Shown: piece by piece, positions 9,426-17,685 of the stretch
How positions within the stretch are numbered: the first letter of the stretch is position 1
How the letters are laid out: every line of letters begins with the position of its first letter
NCBI GenBank assembly: GCA_016219025.1
Contig: JACRCM010000117.1
Span: 1-42,778 of the forward strand
Origin: Deltaproteobacteria bacterium
Lineage (GTDB): Bacteria; Desulfobacterota; GWC2-55-46
Direction: 5' to 3'
Length of the DNA stretch: 42,778 nucleotides
Notes under the pieces: generated by a model
The model's database searches: none
Seen by the model: only the letters and a program-made list of their open reading frames with translations
What the model was told of the DNA's origin: nothing
Position numbers and translations under genes: made by a program

Positions 9426-9626
9426 ATGGTCAAGGCCGGGGATGACATCTTTTTTACTAAAAGCATGGCGGAGATATTGGAGAAGCAGGGGCACTACGAG
9501 GATGCCCTGACCATATACAAGATACTGCTCGACTCCGCGCCGGGCGGGGCGGACGAATCTCTGGCCGAGAAGGTCAGGACGTTGAAGAACCTGGCCGAAC
9601 GCGGCAGGAGGAAGGACAGGGCGTAA
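9426..9626 (+). CDS. Small TPR-like protein (66 aa)
   Basis: The 66-residue product has one recognisable tetratricopeptide-like helical hairpin: SMAEILEKQGHYEDALTIYK matches the TPR consensus (A..L...G....A...Y). A second, more charged helix follows (residues about 40-62). Neither a signal peptide nor a membrane segment is present. It may be a protein-protein adaptor, and with the Roadblock protein 68 bp downstream it could form a pair, but the function is not known. The start ATG has only a weak GGGGCG-type ribosome site. A short stem GGTAAG/CTTACC and a C-rich tract lie between this gene and the next. Confidence 0.6.
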   Translation: MVKAGDDIFFTKSMAEILEKQGHYEDALTIYKILLDSAPGGADESLAEKVRTLKNLAERGRRKDRA

Positions 9627-9694
9627 GGATGGGAGGTAAGGGGTCTTACCATGTCCCGCTCCCCGCCCCCTATTCTTAAAAGGAGATACCCACT

Positions 9695-10060
9695 ATGTCA
9701 TTCGCTGGGATTTTAAAGGAGTTGGTGGACGGCAGCGGGTGCGGGATTGCGTCGGCCATAATGGGCACTGACGGATTGGCCGTGGCCAAGTATGTAAAGG
9801 AGAACGCCGAGTACGACGTCGAGACGGTAGGCGTCGAGTACGGCAAGGTGCTCTCCGAGATAACTAACGCCTCCGAGATACTGTGCCTCGGCGAGGTGGA
9901 GGAGGTCGTCGTAACCACGCTCGGCACGGACGTGATACTGCGGACGGTAAGCGCCGATTATTTCATCGCCTTCGCGGTCGCAAGGGGCGCGAACGTAGGC
10001 CGCGCGCGCTTCCTCCTCAGGAGGGCGGCCTCCCAGGCAAGGAAGGAAATCGTTGTCTAA
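9695..10060 (+). CDS. Roadblock/LC7-domain protein
   Basis: The 121-residue protein fits the Roadblock/LC7 fold: an N-terminal helix (FAGILKELVD), the strand SAIMGTDGLAVAKYV with the typical D-G turn, a central helix (VEYGKVLSEITNASEIL), then strands VEEVVVTTLGTDVILRTVS and YFIAFAVARGANVGRARFLL and a last helix. In bacteria such proteins often act as GTPase-activating or scaffold partners of small Ras-like GTPases (MglB for MglA). No GTPase gene is seen here, so the partner is unknown. AAGGAG stands 9-12 nt before the ATG. The C-terminal codons overlap the possible TTG start of the M24 peptidase, so these two genes are probably coupled. Confidence 0.8.
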   Translation: MSFAGILKELVDGSGCGIASAIMGTDGLAVAKYVKENAEYDVETVGVEYGKVLSEITNASEILCLGEVEEVVVTTLGTDVILRTVSADYFIAFAVARGANVGRARFLLRRAASQARKEIVV

Positions 10061-11141
10061 GGCCGCCTCTGCGTGCATGAAAAAGAGGCGCGCCCTCGTC
10101 CGCGAAGAGGCGGCGCGGCGCGGGGTGGACGGGTTTCTCGTAACCGACATCAGGAACATACGCTACCTGTCGGGGTTTACCGGCGGTTCTGCGTATATGC
10201 TCGTTACAGCCGGACGGGACTGGTTTCTGACGGATTCGAGATACGGGGAGCAGGCGAGGGACGAGGTCAGGGCCGCGTCCCTCAGGATATACAAAAAACC
10301 GCTTGAGGCCATAGCCGCCCTTGTCTCGGAATTGCGCCTGAAGGTGGTCGGATTCGAGTCCAACAACCTGACGGTCGACGCGCATGGGAGGCTCAGGAAG
10401 GTCCTCTCCGGCGTCAGGCTCAAGCCGGTCTCCGGCTTCATAAACGGCATTCGCGCGAGGAAAGACCGGTTCGAGATAGAGCAGTTGCGCGCCTCGGCGC
10501 GCCTCCTCTCCCTGTGTTACGAGACAACGGAGCGAATGTTGCGCCCTGGGGTCGTCGAGTCGGAGGTCGCGTTCGAGGCCGAGGCCGCGGCCAGGGACGC
10601 CGGGGCCGAGGGGCTCGCGTTCGACACCATAATGGCGTCGGGCTGGCGCGGCGCCCTGCCCCACGGCAAGGCGTCCGATAAGCGCGTGAGAAAGGGCGAA
10701 CTCGTGGTGGCCGACATGGGGGTCGTCTTCAACGGGTATAATTCCGACTGCACCCGCACCTACTGCGTGGGGCGCGCCGGGGCAAGGGAGCGCGAGGTCT
10801 ATCAGGTCGTCCTGGACGCCCAGCGCCGCGCCATCGAGACGATAAGGCCTGGCGTGCCGTGCTCCGAGGTAGACCGGGCGGCAAGGGATTATATCGCGGA
10901 GGCGGGTTACGGCGGATACTTCGGCCACGGCACGGGTCATGGCGTCGGCCTTGACATACACGAGCAGCCGGTCGTCGGGCCGGCGAGCAAGGACGCGCTT
11001 GCGGAGGGCATGGTTATAACCGTCGAGCCGGGGATATACATACCGGGGTGGGGCGGGGTCAGGATAGAAGACATGGCGCTTGTCACGAAGGACGGGTTTG
11101 AGATATTGACCGGGACGGCGAAGGACCTGCTCTGCCTTTAA
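10053..11141 (+). CDS. M24-family Xaa-Pro aminopeptidase
   Basis: This is a pita-bread metallopeptidase that removes an N-terminal residue preceding proline (PepP/PepQ family). Residues about 1-140 form the creatinase-type N-terminal domain ([20 protein letters not shown]). The catalytic domain follows with the metal ligands in order: [19 protein letters not shown] (two Asp), [14 protein letters not shown] (His), [20 protein letters not shown] (two Glu). The length is 362 residues from TTG at 10053, which has AAGGAAGGAA just upstream and overlaps the Roadblock stop. ATG at 10077 is the alternative (354 aa). In related genomes this gene usually neighbours efp and accBC; here accB follows directly and efp is absent. 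Confidence 0.92.
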   Translation: MSKAASACMKKRRALVREEAARRGVDGFLVTDIRNIRYLSGFTGGSAYMLVTAGRDWFLTDSRYGEQARDEVRAASLRIYKKPLEAIAALVSELRLKVVGFESNNLTVDAHGRLRKVLSGVRLKPVSGFINGIRARKDRFEIEQLRASARLLSLCYETTERMLRPGVVESEVAFEAEAAARDAGAEGLAFDTIMASGWRGALPHGKASDKRVRKGELVVADMGVVFNGYNSDCTRTYCVGRAGAREREVYQVVLDAQRRAIETIRPGVPCSEVDRAARDYIAEAGYGGYFGHGTGHGVGLDIHEQPVVGPASKDALAEGMVITVEPGIYIPGWGGVRIEDMALVTKDGFEILTGTAKDLLCL

Positions 11142-11151
11142 GGCGGGGCGC

Positions 11152-11175
11152 GGTGCCTGGGTGCCTGGGTGCCTG
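11152..11175 (+). repeat. Tandem octamer repeat, 3 copies, upstream of accB
   Basis: Three perfect copies of GGTGCCTG lie head to tail between the M24 peptidase stop and the accB start. They fall in frame with accB, which lengthens the apparent open frame back to 11153. The period of 8 bp and the intergenic position match the array before pilQ, but the unit differs. Confidence 0.93.
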
Positions 11176-11245
11176 GGGGATGGAGCCGCCTCGTGATTCC
11201 TCGCCCGCGTTAAAAACCGAGTTAAACCTACAAAAGGATGGAGAG

Positions 11246-11698
11246 ATGGACATCAAGGAAATAAAGGCATTATACAAGTTCTTGAAGGACACCGACATAA
11301 TCGAGGTCGAGGTCGAGGGCGCCCAGGGCAAGGTAAGGATCAAGCGCGCAGGGGTCGCGCCCGTCGAACATGCCGCATTAGCGGCGCCTGCCCCTGCCCC
11401 GCCCGCGCCGGCGGAGGCGGCAATGGGAGAAGCGCCGCGGACGCAGGCCGGCAACGTCAAGATAGTCACCTCCCCGATGGTCGGCACCTTCTACAGGGCC
11501 TCGTCCCCGGAGGCGCAGCCGTTCGTCGAGATGGGCAGCATCATAAAGAGCGGCAGCCCGCTTTGCATCATCGAGGCGATGAAGCTCATGAACGAGGTCG
11601 AGAGCGAATATTCCGGCAAGGTCGTCTCCATACTCGTCGAGAACGGACAGCCCGTGGAGTACGGCGAGCCCCTCTTCCATATCGAGGCGTCGAAGTAG
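11246..11698 (+). CDS. accB: Acetyl-CoA carboxylase biotin carboxyl carrier protein
   Basis: AccB carries the biotin that shuttles CO2 from biotin carboxylase to the carboxyltransferase in the first step of fatty acid synthesis. ATG at 11246 is chosen over the longer frame because the product then begins [18 protein letters not shown], the family N-terminus, behind GGATGGAGAG. An Ala/Pro-rich linker spans about residues 45-70. The biotinyl domain at about 73-150 contains [16 protein letters not shown] and the biotinylation motif EAMKLMNE, in which Lys is modified. The length is 150 residues. accC starts 28 bp later. AccA and AccD are not in this window. Confidence 0.96.
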   Translation: MDIKEIKALYKFLKDTDIIEVEVEGAQGKVRIKRAGVAPVEHAALAAPAPAPPAPAEAAMGEAPRTQAGNVKIVTSPMVGTFYRASSPEAQPFVEMGSIIKSGSPLCIIEAMKLMNEVESEYSGKVVSILVENGQPVEYGEPLFHIEASK

Positions 11699-11726
11699 GC
11701 ATCTTAAGAACGTTAGGGGGTATCTT

Positions 11727-13061
11727 TTGTTCAACAAGGTTCTCATCGCCAACAGGGGCGAGATAGCGGTAAGGATTATAAGGGCCTGCAAGGAGATGGG
11801 CATAAGGACGCTCGCGGTCTACTCCGAGGCTGACAGGGAGGCCCTGCACACGAGGTTCGCCGACGGTGCCATCTGCATAGGGCCCGCTAAGAGCGCGGAC
11901 AGCTACTTGAACGTCACCTCGCTCATAAGCTCGATGGAGGTGGCCGACGCCGAGGCCGTGCATCCGGGATACGGCTTTCTGGCGGAGAACGCCGGGTTTG
12001 CCGAGGCGTGCGAGAAGTGCGGGATAAAATTCATAGGCCCGGCCTCCGCCACCATGCGCCTCATGGGGAATAAGGTCGAGGCCAAGAAGGTCGCGGAGAA
12101 GCTCGGCGTGCCCGTGCTGCCGTGGAGCAACCGGGGACTCGCCGACGAAAAAGAGGCGCTGGAGGTGTCGAAGAAGATCGGTTTTCCGGTGCTCATAAAG
12201 GCGTCCGCCGGCGGCGGAGGCAGGGGCATGAAACTCGTGCACACGCAGGCGTCCCTCTCAAGCGCCTTTAACATGGCCAAGATGGAGGCGCTCTCGGCGT
12301 TCGGCGACGCAGAGGTATTCATCGAGCGCTTCTGCGAACTGCCGCGCCACATAGAGATACAGATAATGGCGGACGAGCACGGCAACGTCATCCACCTCGG
12401 CGAGCGCGAATGCTCCATACAGAGGCGGCACCAGAAGATACTGGAGGAGTCGCCCTCTCCGATAATGGACGCGAAACTCCGCCAGAAGATGGGCGAGGCC
12501 GCGGTCAAGCTGTCAAAGGGCATCGGATACACGAACGTCGGCACCGTGGAGTTTCTCCTCGACAAGAACAAGTCCTTTTACTTCATGGAGATGAACGCGA
12601 GGGTGCAGGTCGAGCACCCGGTCACGGAGTTCGTCACAGGGGTGGACCTCGTCAAGGAGCAGATACGCATAGCTGGAGGGGAGCGGCTAAGGCTAAGGCA
12701 AAAAGACGTGTCGTTCAACGGCCACTCCATAGAGTGCAGGATCAACGCCGAGGACCCCAAGACCTTCGTGCCGTCGCCGGGCAGGATAACCGAGATGATC
12801 ATGCCGGGCGGGCCTGGCGTGCGCATCGACAGCGCCATATACTGCAACTATAACGTGCCCCCGCACTACGACAACCTCCTTGCGAAGCTCATCGTCCACG
12901 CCGAGAACCGGCATGAGGCCATAGCGAGGATGACGAGGGCGCTTGAGGAATTTCACATCGGCGGCATAAAGACGAACATCCCGCTGCACCTCAAGATTAT
13001 GAAAGACCACGACTTCATCGCGGGTAAGACGGATATCGACTTTCTGTCGAGATTTACATAG
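11727..13061 (+). CDS. accC: Acetyl-CoA carboxylase biotin carboxylase subunit
   Basis: AccC carboxylates the biotin of AccB using ATP and bicarbonate. Its 444 residues cover the full ATP-grasp enzyme: KVLIANRGEIAVRIIRACKE at the N-terminus, the glycine-rich lid KASAGGGGRGMK, HIEIQIMADEHGNVIHLGER, the ECSIQRRHQK motif, and EMNARVQVEHPVTE with the catalytic Glu and Arg. The start is TTG at 11727, with AGGGGG upstream at a normal distance. The tight linkage to accB identifies it as the acetyl-CoA carboxylase subunit, in contrast to the paralogue at 22526, which is paired with a carboxyltransferase. A GC-rich inverted repeat follows the gene. Confidence 0.96.
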   Translation: MFNKVLIANRGEIAVRIIRACKEMGIRTLAVYSEADREALHTRFADGAICIGPAKSADSYLNVTSLISSMEVADAEAVHPGYGFLAENAGFAEACEKCGIKFIGPASATMRLMGNKVEAKKVAEKLGVPVLPWSNRGLADEKEALEVSKKIGFPVLIKASAGGGGRGMKLVHTQASLSSAFNMAKMEALSAFGDAEVFIERFCELPRHIEIQIMADEHGNVIHLGERECSIQRRHQKILEESPSPIMDAKLRQKMGEAAVKLSKGIGYTNVGTVEFLLDKNKSFYFMEMNARVQVEHPVTEFVTGVDLVKEQIRIAGGERLRLRQKDVSFNGHSIECRINAEDPKTFVPSPGRITEMIMPGGPGVRIDSAIYCNYNVPPHYDNLLAKLIVHAENRHEAIARMTRALEEFHIGGIKTNIPLHLKIMKDHDFIAGKTDIDFLSRFT

Positions 13062-13066
13062 GGAGA

Positions 13067-13100
13067 CCGTGGCCGTCTTTAACGCGGCTCACGGCCACGG
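13067..13100 (+). terminator. Inverted repeat between accC and lipM, possible weak terminator
   Basis: CCGTGGCCGT (13067-13076) and ACGGCCACGG (13091-13100) are perfect 10-bp arms around a 14-nt loop, starting 6 bp after the accC stop. The tail is CATTTT rather than a long T run, so termination would be partial at best. The lipM ATG is only 6 bp after the stem; folding could also affect its translation. Confidence 0.5.
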
Positions 13101-13106
13101 CATTTT

Positions 13107-13883
13107 ATGGACAATTGGGGTCTTATAATGGACGCCCCGTCGAGCGGGGCGCTGAACATGGCGGTTGACGAGGCCATGCTCGCCGCGCTGGAGGCCGGGG
13201 CGGCCTCCGGGCCGTCGCTCAGGCTTTACGGCTGGAGCGAACCGGCCGTGTCGATAGGCCGCAACCAGGACGCAACGGCATTTGCCGGCACCGGCATGCC
13301 GGTGGTCAGGAGGATAACCGGAGGCAGGGCCGTGCTCCATGACGCTGAGGTGACGTATTCCATCGTCTGCCCGGCGCGCCATCCTCTCTTCGATAACGGC
13401 ATCGCGGGCGCATACAAGGTTATCAGCGGCTGCATAATAGAGGCGTTGAGGGGCGCGGGCATACACGCGGAGTTGGCCCGGCCTGAGCGGGCAAGCGGGA
13501 CGAAGGCAAGGGATGCCTGTTTCATATCTCCTTCGCGCTACGAGGTGATGGTGGACGGCAGGAAACTCGCCGGCAGCGCGCAGCGCCGCCTCAAATCGGC
13601 ATTCTTGCAGCACGGCTCCATCCTCCTCGGCGTTGACGCCGAGGCGCTTGGCCGCGTGTTCGGGGAAGAGGCCGCCTGCGCCCTGATGAAAAAGATTGCG
13701 TGGGTGGGCGCATATAGCCCGATAGACGCCGATGGGTTGAGGGGCCTTCTTCTGCGCGGGTTCAGGGACGGGTTGTCCGCGCGTTTCAATGAGAGGCACC
13801 TGAGCGGGGCGGAAGAGTATGCGCGGGATGGCATACTGAAAAACGGCATTGAAGGCACCGCGCCTATGACGCGGACCGTGTAA
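13107..13883 (+). CDS. LipM-type octanoyltransferase / lipoate-protein ligase family
   Basis: The protein belongs to the biotin/lipoate ligase fold family that attaches octanoyl or lipoyl groups to carrier domains. It resembles Bacillus LipM (octanoyl-ACP:GcvH transferase) along its length: MAVDEAMLAAL near residue 16, RRITGGRAVLHDAEVTYS around residue 70, then ACFISPSRYEV with the cysteine that LipM uses for acyl transfer, and GRKLAGSAQRR with the conserved lysine, then LQHGSILL. It has 258 residues and no ATP-ligase accessory domain, which fits LipM better than LplA. ATG 13107 lacks a good ribosome site. No lipA or lipoyl-dependent complex is nearby, so the target is not shown. The family is secure, the exact reaction less so. 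Confidence 0.82.
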   Translation: MDNWGLIMDAPSSGALNMAVDEAMLAALEAGAASGPSLRLYGWSEPAVSIGRNQDATAFAGTGMPVVRRITGGRAVLHDAEVTYSIVCPARHPLFDNGIAGAYKVISGCIIEALRGAGIHAELARPERASGTKARDACFISPSRYEVMVDGRKLAGSAQRRLKSAFLQHGSILLGVDAEALGRVFGEEAACALMKKIAWVGAYSPIDADGLRGLLLRGFRDGLSARFNERHLSGAEEYARDGILKNGIEGTAPMTRTV

Positions 13884-13903
13884 ATCTATCTTTTGCTGCG
13901 ACC

Positions 13904-13931
13904 GATAACTGATAACCTACAACTGATAACC
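13904..13931 (+). repeat. GATAACC-type heptamer array upstream of the TPR gene
   Basis: Four consecutive 7-bp units (GATAACT, GATAACC, TACAACT, GATAACC) fill the 56-bp gap before the ATG at 13940. The last unit ends 8 bp before the start codon, where a ribosome site would be expected. The same heptamer recurs at 29290, 30368, 30424, 31751 and 32693. Confidence 0.85.
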
Positions 13932-13939
13932 GGTTCCAA

Positions 13940-16090
13940 ATGGCCCTGAAAGACAAATTGATGGAACGCGCCCAGAACTTCCTTCAGAAGGGGTATCTGG
14001 ACAAGGCGATAGTGGAGTACAAGGCGGCCTACGACGCCGACCCCAAGGACATCTCCATACGTCTGCGTATAGGCGACCTCTACGTGAAGATGGGCATGAA
14101 GGTCGAGGCCGTGGCCGAGTACAAGGAGGTCGCCAAGACCAACGCCCAGCGCGGGTTCTACCTCAAGTCCATAGCCGTCTATAAGCAGGTATTGAAGCTC
14201 GAGGAGACGAACTACGAGGTGCACTACAAGCTGGCGGAGCTATACGCCAAGCAGCGCCTGGTATCCGACGCGATAAGCGAATATTCGTTCCTGGCGTCCA
14301 ATTTTGAAAGGAAGGGCAAGACCGGCGAGGTGATGCAGCTCCTCAAGGAGATGCTCGACATCGATCAGGAAAACATCGGCGTGCGCCTCAAGCTCGCGGA
14401 TATCTACCAGAAGCTCAACTTCGAGAAGGACGCGCTTAACGAGTATTCCATAATCTTCAAGAAGTACGTCGCGCAGGATAAGCTCGACAAGGCTGAAAAG
14501 ATATACGCCACGCTCCACGGCACCTACCCCAAGGACATCCATATCGTCAAGGGCCTTGCCGAGCTCTACAAAAAGCGCCGCGACGACGCGAGGTGCCTCA
14601 AGTTCTCAAGGGAACTCCTAAAGATTTGCGTCGAGAGGTCCGACGCGGAGGGCATCAAGCACGTAGCCGAATCCATACTCGAACTCGACCCTAACGACGC
14701 GGATAGCCTCAAGGCCCTGGGCAGGGGCAAGAAAGAGGCGAAGACGGCGGCCCCCAAGGCGAAGGGGCCGGAGCCGCTCATCGGGTTCTCTGAAAAAGAT
14801 GCATGGAGGCCCGCCCATGCGCTTGAGCCTGAGCCGCTTATCAGTTTTCCTGATTTTGGAGAGGCGCAGAAGCCGCCGGAGGCGCCGGGGTTTGCGGTTC
14901 AGCCGGAGGCCGTAACCCCTCCGCCTTTGCAGCCTGAGGAGCCTCTGATATCGTTCCCCCTTGAGGGGGTTGGCCTCGACGGCCTTGAGATGAATCCCAA
15001 GGAAGGGCCTCACCCGGAGCTTATGCCCGAGGAGGCCGTTGAGGAGGCGCCGCACGAAGCCCCGGCCATGGAATTCGAGTTTGAGGTGGAGGCGGGGCCG
15101 CCAGAGGACGGCGCCCCAGCCGAGCCGGAGGCCGGGATGGAGCTGCCCGGCAAGGCTCAATCCGAGATCGACGCCATCTTCGGCGCCGCCGCCGGGACGG
15201 AGGCCCCGTCCGATGCCGCCCCCGCCATAGAGTTCGAGTTCGAGGCCCCGGCCGAGACCGTTGAAGAGGTGAAGGAAGAGCCGGTAGAAGAACCGGAGAC
15301 GGAGATAAAGGAAGAATTTATCTTCGAGGAGGTTCACCTGGAGTTGTCCGAGGTGGAGCCGCATGTCGAGTCCGAGGCCGCCAGGCTGGTGACGCACGAC
15401 GACCTGACGAAGGCCATCACCGAGTTGACCGAGCATCACGAGCCTCTGGAGATGGTGGAGGAGGAGCCTTCCATTGAAGCCATGCCGCCGGGGGAGGAGG
15501 CTCCAGCCGAACCTCAGGGGGAATGGAAGGGCGAGGACTTCGTGGACCTCTCGAAGGAGCTCGGCATGGAGGAGGCGCTCTCTGACCTTGCCGGGTCGTG
15601 GAGCGGGGCCGCCGGGGGCGGCGCCAAGGAGACTTACGACGAGTTCAAGACGGGCATAGGCAACCAGCTCAATAAAGAGGATTCCGAGACGCACTTCAAT
15701 CTTGGCATAGCCTACATGGAGATGGAGCTTATGGGCGAGGCCGTCAAGGAGTTCAAGATAGCGCTCAAGGACCCGCGCCTCGAATTCGACTGCTATACCC
15801 GCCTTGCCCTGTGCGCGATGGCCGAGCGCAACCCGGACGAGGCGATAGTCTATTACACGAAGGGGCTGCGCGTGGCGGGGAGGAGCGACGAAGAGAGAAA
15901 GGGCATGATGTACGAACTCGCGCTCGCGTATGAGGCCGCGGAGAAGGTCGAGGAGGCGGGCAAACTGTTCACCGCCATTTATGCCGTTGATCCCGGCTAC
16001 CGCGAGACCGAGAAGAAGATGAGAAAGATCGCCGAGTCCATATACCGGATACCGCTTGAGGACGGGATGCTTGAGGTGGAGCTGATGTAA
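13940..16090 (+). CDS. Large TPR protein with acidic disordered linker
   Basis: This 716-residue cytoplasmic protein has two tetratricopeptide blocks. Residues about 1-260 hold at least six repeats (for example FLQKGYLDKAIVEYKAAY, LAELYAKQRLVSDAISEYS, LAELYKKRRDDARCLKFSRE). Residues about 270-565 are a Pro/Glu/Ala-rich, strongly acidic, probably disordered stretch. It contains three copies of a short motif EPLI(S/G)F, coding around 14770-14960, and repeated EFEFE patches. Residues about 570-700 return to TPRs (HFNLGIAYMEMELMGEAVKEF). No signal peptide or membrane span is seen. Such proteins act as scaffolds; the specific partner is unknown. It may be linked to the pilus or polarity genes upstream, but that is only proximity. 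Confidence 0.85.
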   Translation: MALKDKLMERAQNFLQKGYLDKAIVEYKAAYDADPKDISIRLRIGDLYVKMGMKVEAVAEYKEVAKTNAQRGFYLKSIAVYKQVLKLEETNYEVHYKLAELYAKQRLVSDAISEYSFLASNFERKGKTGEVMQLLKEMLDIDQENIGVRLKLADIYQKLNFEKDALNEYSIIFKKYVAQDKLDKAEKIYATLHGTYPKDIHIVKGLAELYKKRRDDARCLKFSRELLKICVERSDAEGIKHVAESILELDPNDADSLKALGRGKKEAKTAAPKAKGPEPLIGFSEKDAWRPAHALEPEPLISFPDFGEAQKPPEAPGFAVQPEAVTPPPLQPEEPLISFPLEGVGLDGLEMNPKEGPHPELMPEEAVEEAPHEAPAMEFEFEVEAGPPEDGAPAEPEAGMELPGKAQSEIDAIFGAAAGTEAPSDAAPAIEFEFEAPAETVEEVKEEPVEEPETEIKEEFIFEEVHLELSEVEPHVESEAARLVTHDDLTKAITELTEHHEPLEMVEEEPSIEAMPPGEEAPAEPQGEWKGEDFVDLSKELGMEEALSDLAGSWSGAAGGGAKETYDEFKTGIGNQLNKEDSETHFNLGIAYMEMELMGEAVKEFKIALKDPRLEFDCYTRLALCAMAERNPDEAIVYYTKGLRVAGRSDEERKGMMYELALAYEAAEKVEEAGKLFTAIYAVDPGYRETEKKMRKIAESIYRIPLEDGMLEVELM

Positions 16091-16190
16091 GAGGCGTTGA
16101 AGACAGCGGTCTCTGAGTATGGGAGGCTGGGCTCATAAAGCAGTTTTATTCAACGGCCCTTGGCGGACGCTGTCGAAGGAGGTGCGCGAA

Positions 16191-17570
16191 ATGACGGCAG
16201 AGCAGCGCGAGGTGGAAGGTTCGCTTTACTCTTATGAAGACAATATCCTGCCTCGTGTTGAACCCATAGCCGATCGCGTTTACGCGCTCCGCAGCGCTGG
16301 CGCTCTCACGTCCGACGTACTCTATAGATTGCGGCAGTATTTCAAGATCAAGAATATATACAACTCGAACGCAATCGAAGGCAACCTGCTTGATATCGGC
16401 GAAACAAGGCAGGTAGTAGAAGTTGGGCTGACAATCTCAGGCAAATCACTTAAAGATCAGGCTGAAGCAAAAAATCTTGCCGCGGCAGTGGACTTTCTTG
16501 AAGAACTTGTAAGAGACGTTTCCCGTCCCATCATGGAGAGCGATATACGCCAGATACACGGCCTGATCCTCAAAGGCATTGATGACGATAATGCAGGCCG
16601 GTACAGGACTGAACCGGTTGAAATATCCGGCTCAAGCTATAAACCGCCCGGGCCGGAAAAGGTGCCCGGCGACATGGCCTCTTTGGGGAGTTGGTTGTCG
16701 GTAAAAAGCTGCCCAGGCGACCGCTTCAGCACGGTAGACGGGATGCTGAACGCGGCGGCCGCACATGCGTGGCTGGTCTACGTGCATCCCTTCAAGGATG
16801 GCAACGGCCGCACTGCGCGTTTATTGATGAATCTATTCCTTATGCGTTACGGCTTCCCCATAGCGGTTGTTCTGCGTGAAGACCGCCTTAGATACTATGA
16901 GGCCCTTGAGATTTCGCAGAGCTCGGACCTTACGCCCTTTATCGATCTGATTTCGGAATGCGTTGTCGAGAGTTTGGATGAGTATGAGGCCGCGGCGCGC
17001 GAGCACCGCGAGACCGTTGAATGGGCGCGTTCGCTCGCGCAGAGATTCAGCGAACAGGAGTTAAGGAGGGTCAGCAATCATTATGAGATATGGAAAAACG
17101 CGATGGAACTGTCGAAGAGTTATATGCGGGATGCGGCTATGCTCATAGACGGTTCGGCGTCATTGGCCAGGGTATATTTCAAGGACTTCGGCACGCTGGA
17201 TTTTGAAAAGTATCTGTCCCTGCGGCAGGCGGAATCAGCCAAAAAAACGTGGTTTTTCAGGATGGATTTTTGCCGTGGAGAGCGTTCGGTGCGTTATCTG
17301 TTCTTCTTCGGATATAGAAGCCACATACTGCGCGACCGTTGCCACGTCACCCTGCATATCGCCAGAGAGGAACCGCAAGGGTCGTATCACTTCGAGCGTC
17401 TCGCCAACCTGAACCAGACAAACGCGCCGAATCTGGCCGAAGTAGGTTATGACTCAAAGGCCGAGCGGTTCGTAGCAAGGTTGAAAAGCGATCAGACCAA
17501 GACGGGTAAGATTGAGGAACTGGGCCGGACATTCTTCGAGGATGTCATGCGGCTGCATTTTTCTTCGTAG
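16191..17570 (+). CDS. Fic-domain protein (AMP-transferase) with N-terminal inhibitory helix
   Basis: Fic proteins transfer AMP or another phosphate-containing group from a nucleotide to hydroxyl side chains. The catalytic loop HPFKDGNGRTAR begins at His199 and matches the full HPFx(D/E)GNGRxxR consensus, so activity is expected. SNAIEGN at residues 59-65 matches the [S/T]xxxE[G/N] inhibitory helix placed N-terminally (class II), with Glu63 expected to block ATP. The C-terminal 200 residues are an accessory region of unknown role. The frame opens at 16119, but ATG 16191 follows a strong GGAGGT at 7 nt and starts MTAEQREVEG. The gene is visibly richer in A and T and less biased in codon use than its neighbours, which suggests acquisition. 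No antitoxin gene is next to it. Length 459 residues. Confidence 0.9.
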   Translation: MTAEQREVEGSLYSYEDNILPRVEPIADRVYALRSAGALTSDVLYRLRQYFKIKNIYNSNAIEGNLLDIGETRQVVEVGLTISGKSLKDQAEAKNLAAAVDFLEELVRDVSRPIMESDIRQIHGLILKGIDDDNAGRYRTEPVEISGSSYKPPGPEKVPGDMASLGSWLSVKSCPGDRFSTVDGMLNAAAAHAWLVYVHPFKDGNGRTARLLMNLFLMRYGFPIAVVLREDRLRYYEALEISQSSDLTPFIDLISECVVESLDEYEAAAREHRETVEWARSLAQRFSEQELRRVSNHYEIWKNAMELSKSYMRDAAMLIDGSASLARVYFKDFGTLDFEKYLSLRQAESAKKTWFFRMDFCRGERSVRYLFFFGYRSHILRDRCHVTLHIAREEPQGSYHFERLANLNQTNAPNLAEVGYDSKAERFVARLKSDQTKTGKIEELGRTFFEDVMRLHFSS

Positions 17571-17685
17571 CGCCCCTCTCAGCCCATTTTAGACCTCGGC
17601 GCTCAAAGACGCTGATAAAAGGACAAATACGATATGCAAAGATGGGGAAGATTGACGCATCGAACTACGTTACCCTCAGTGGTGC

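Noticed and set aside
14618-15694. 358-residue open frame on the - strand across the TPR protein
   Set aside because: It is Leu/Arg/Gly-rich, the mirror of the acidic linker codons, and has no start site or motif.
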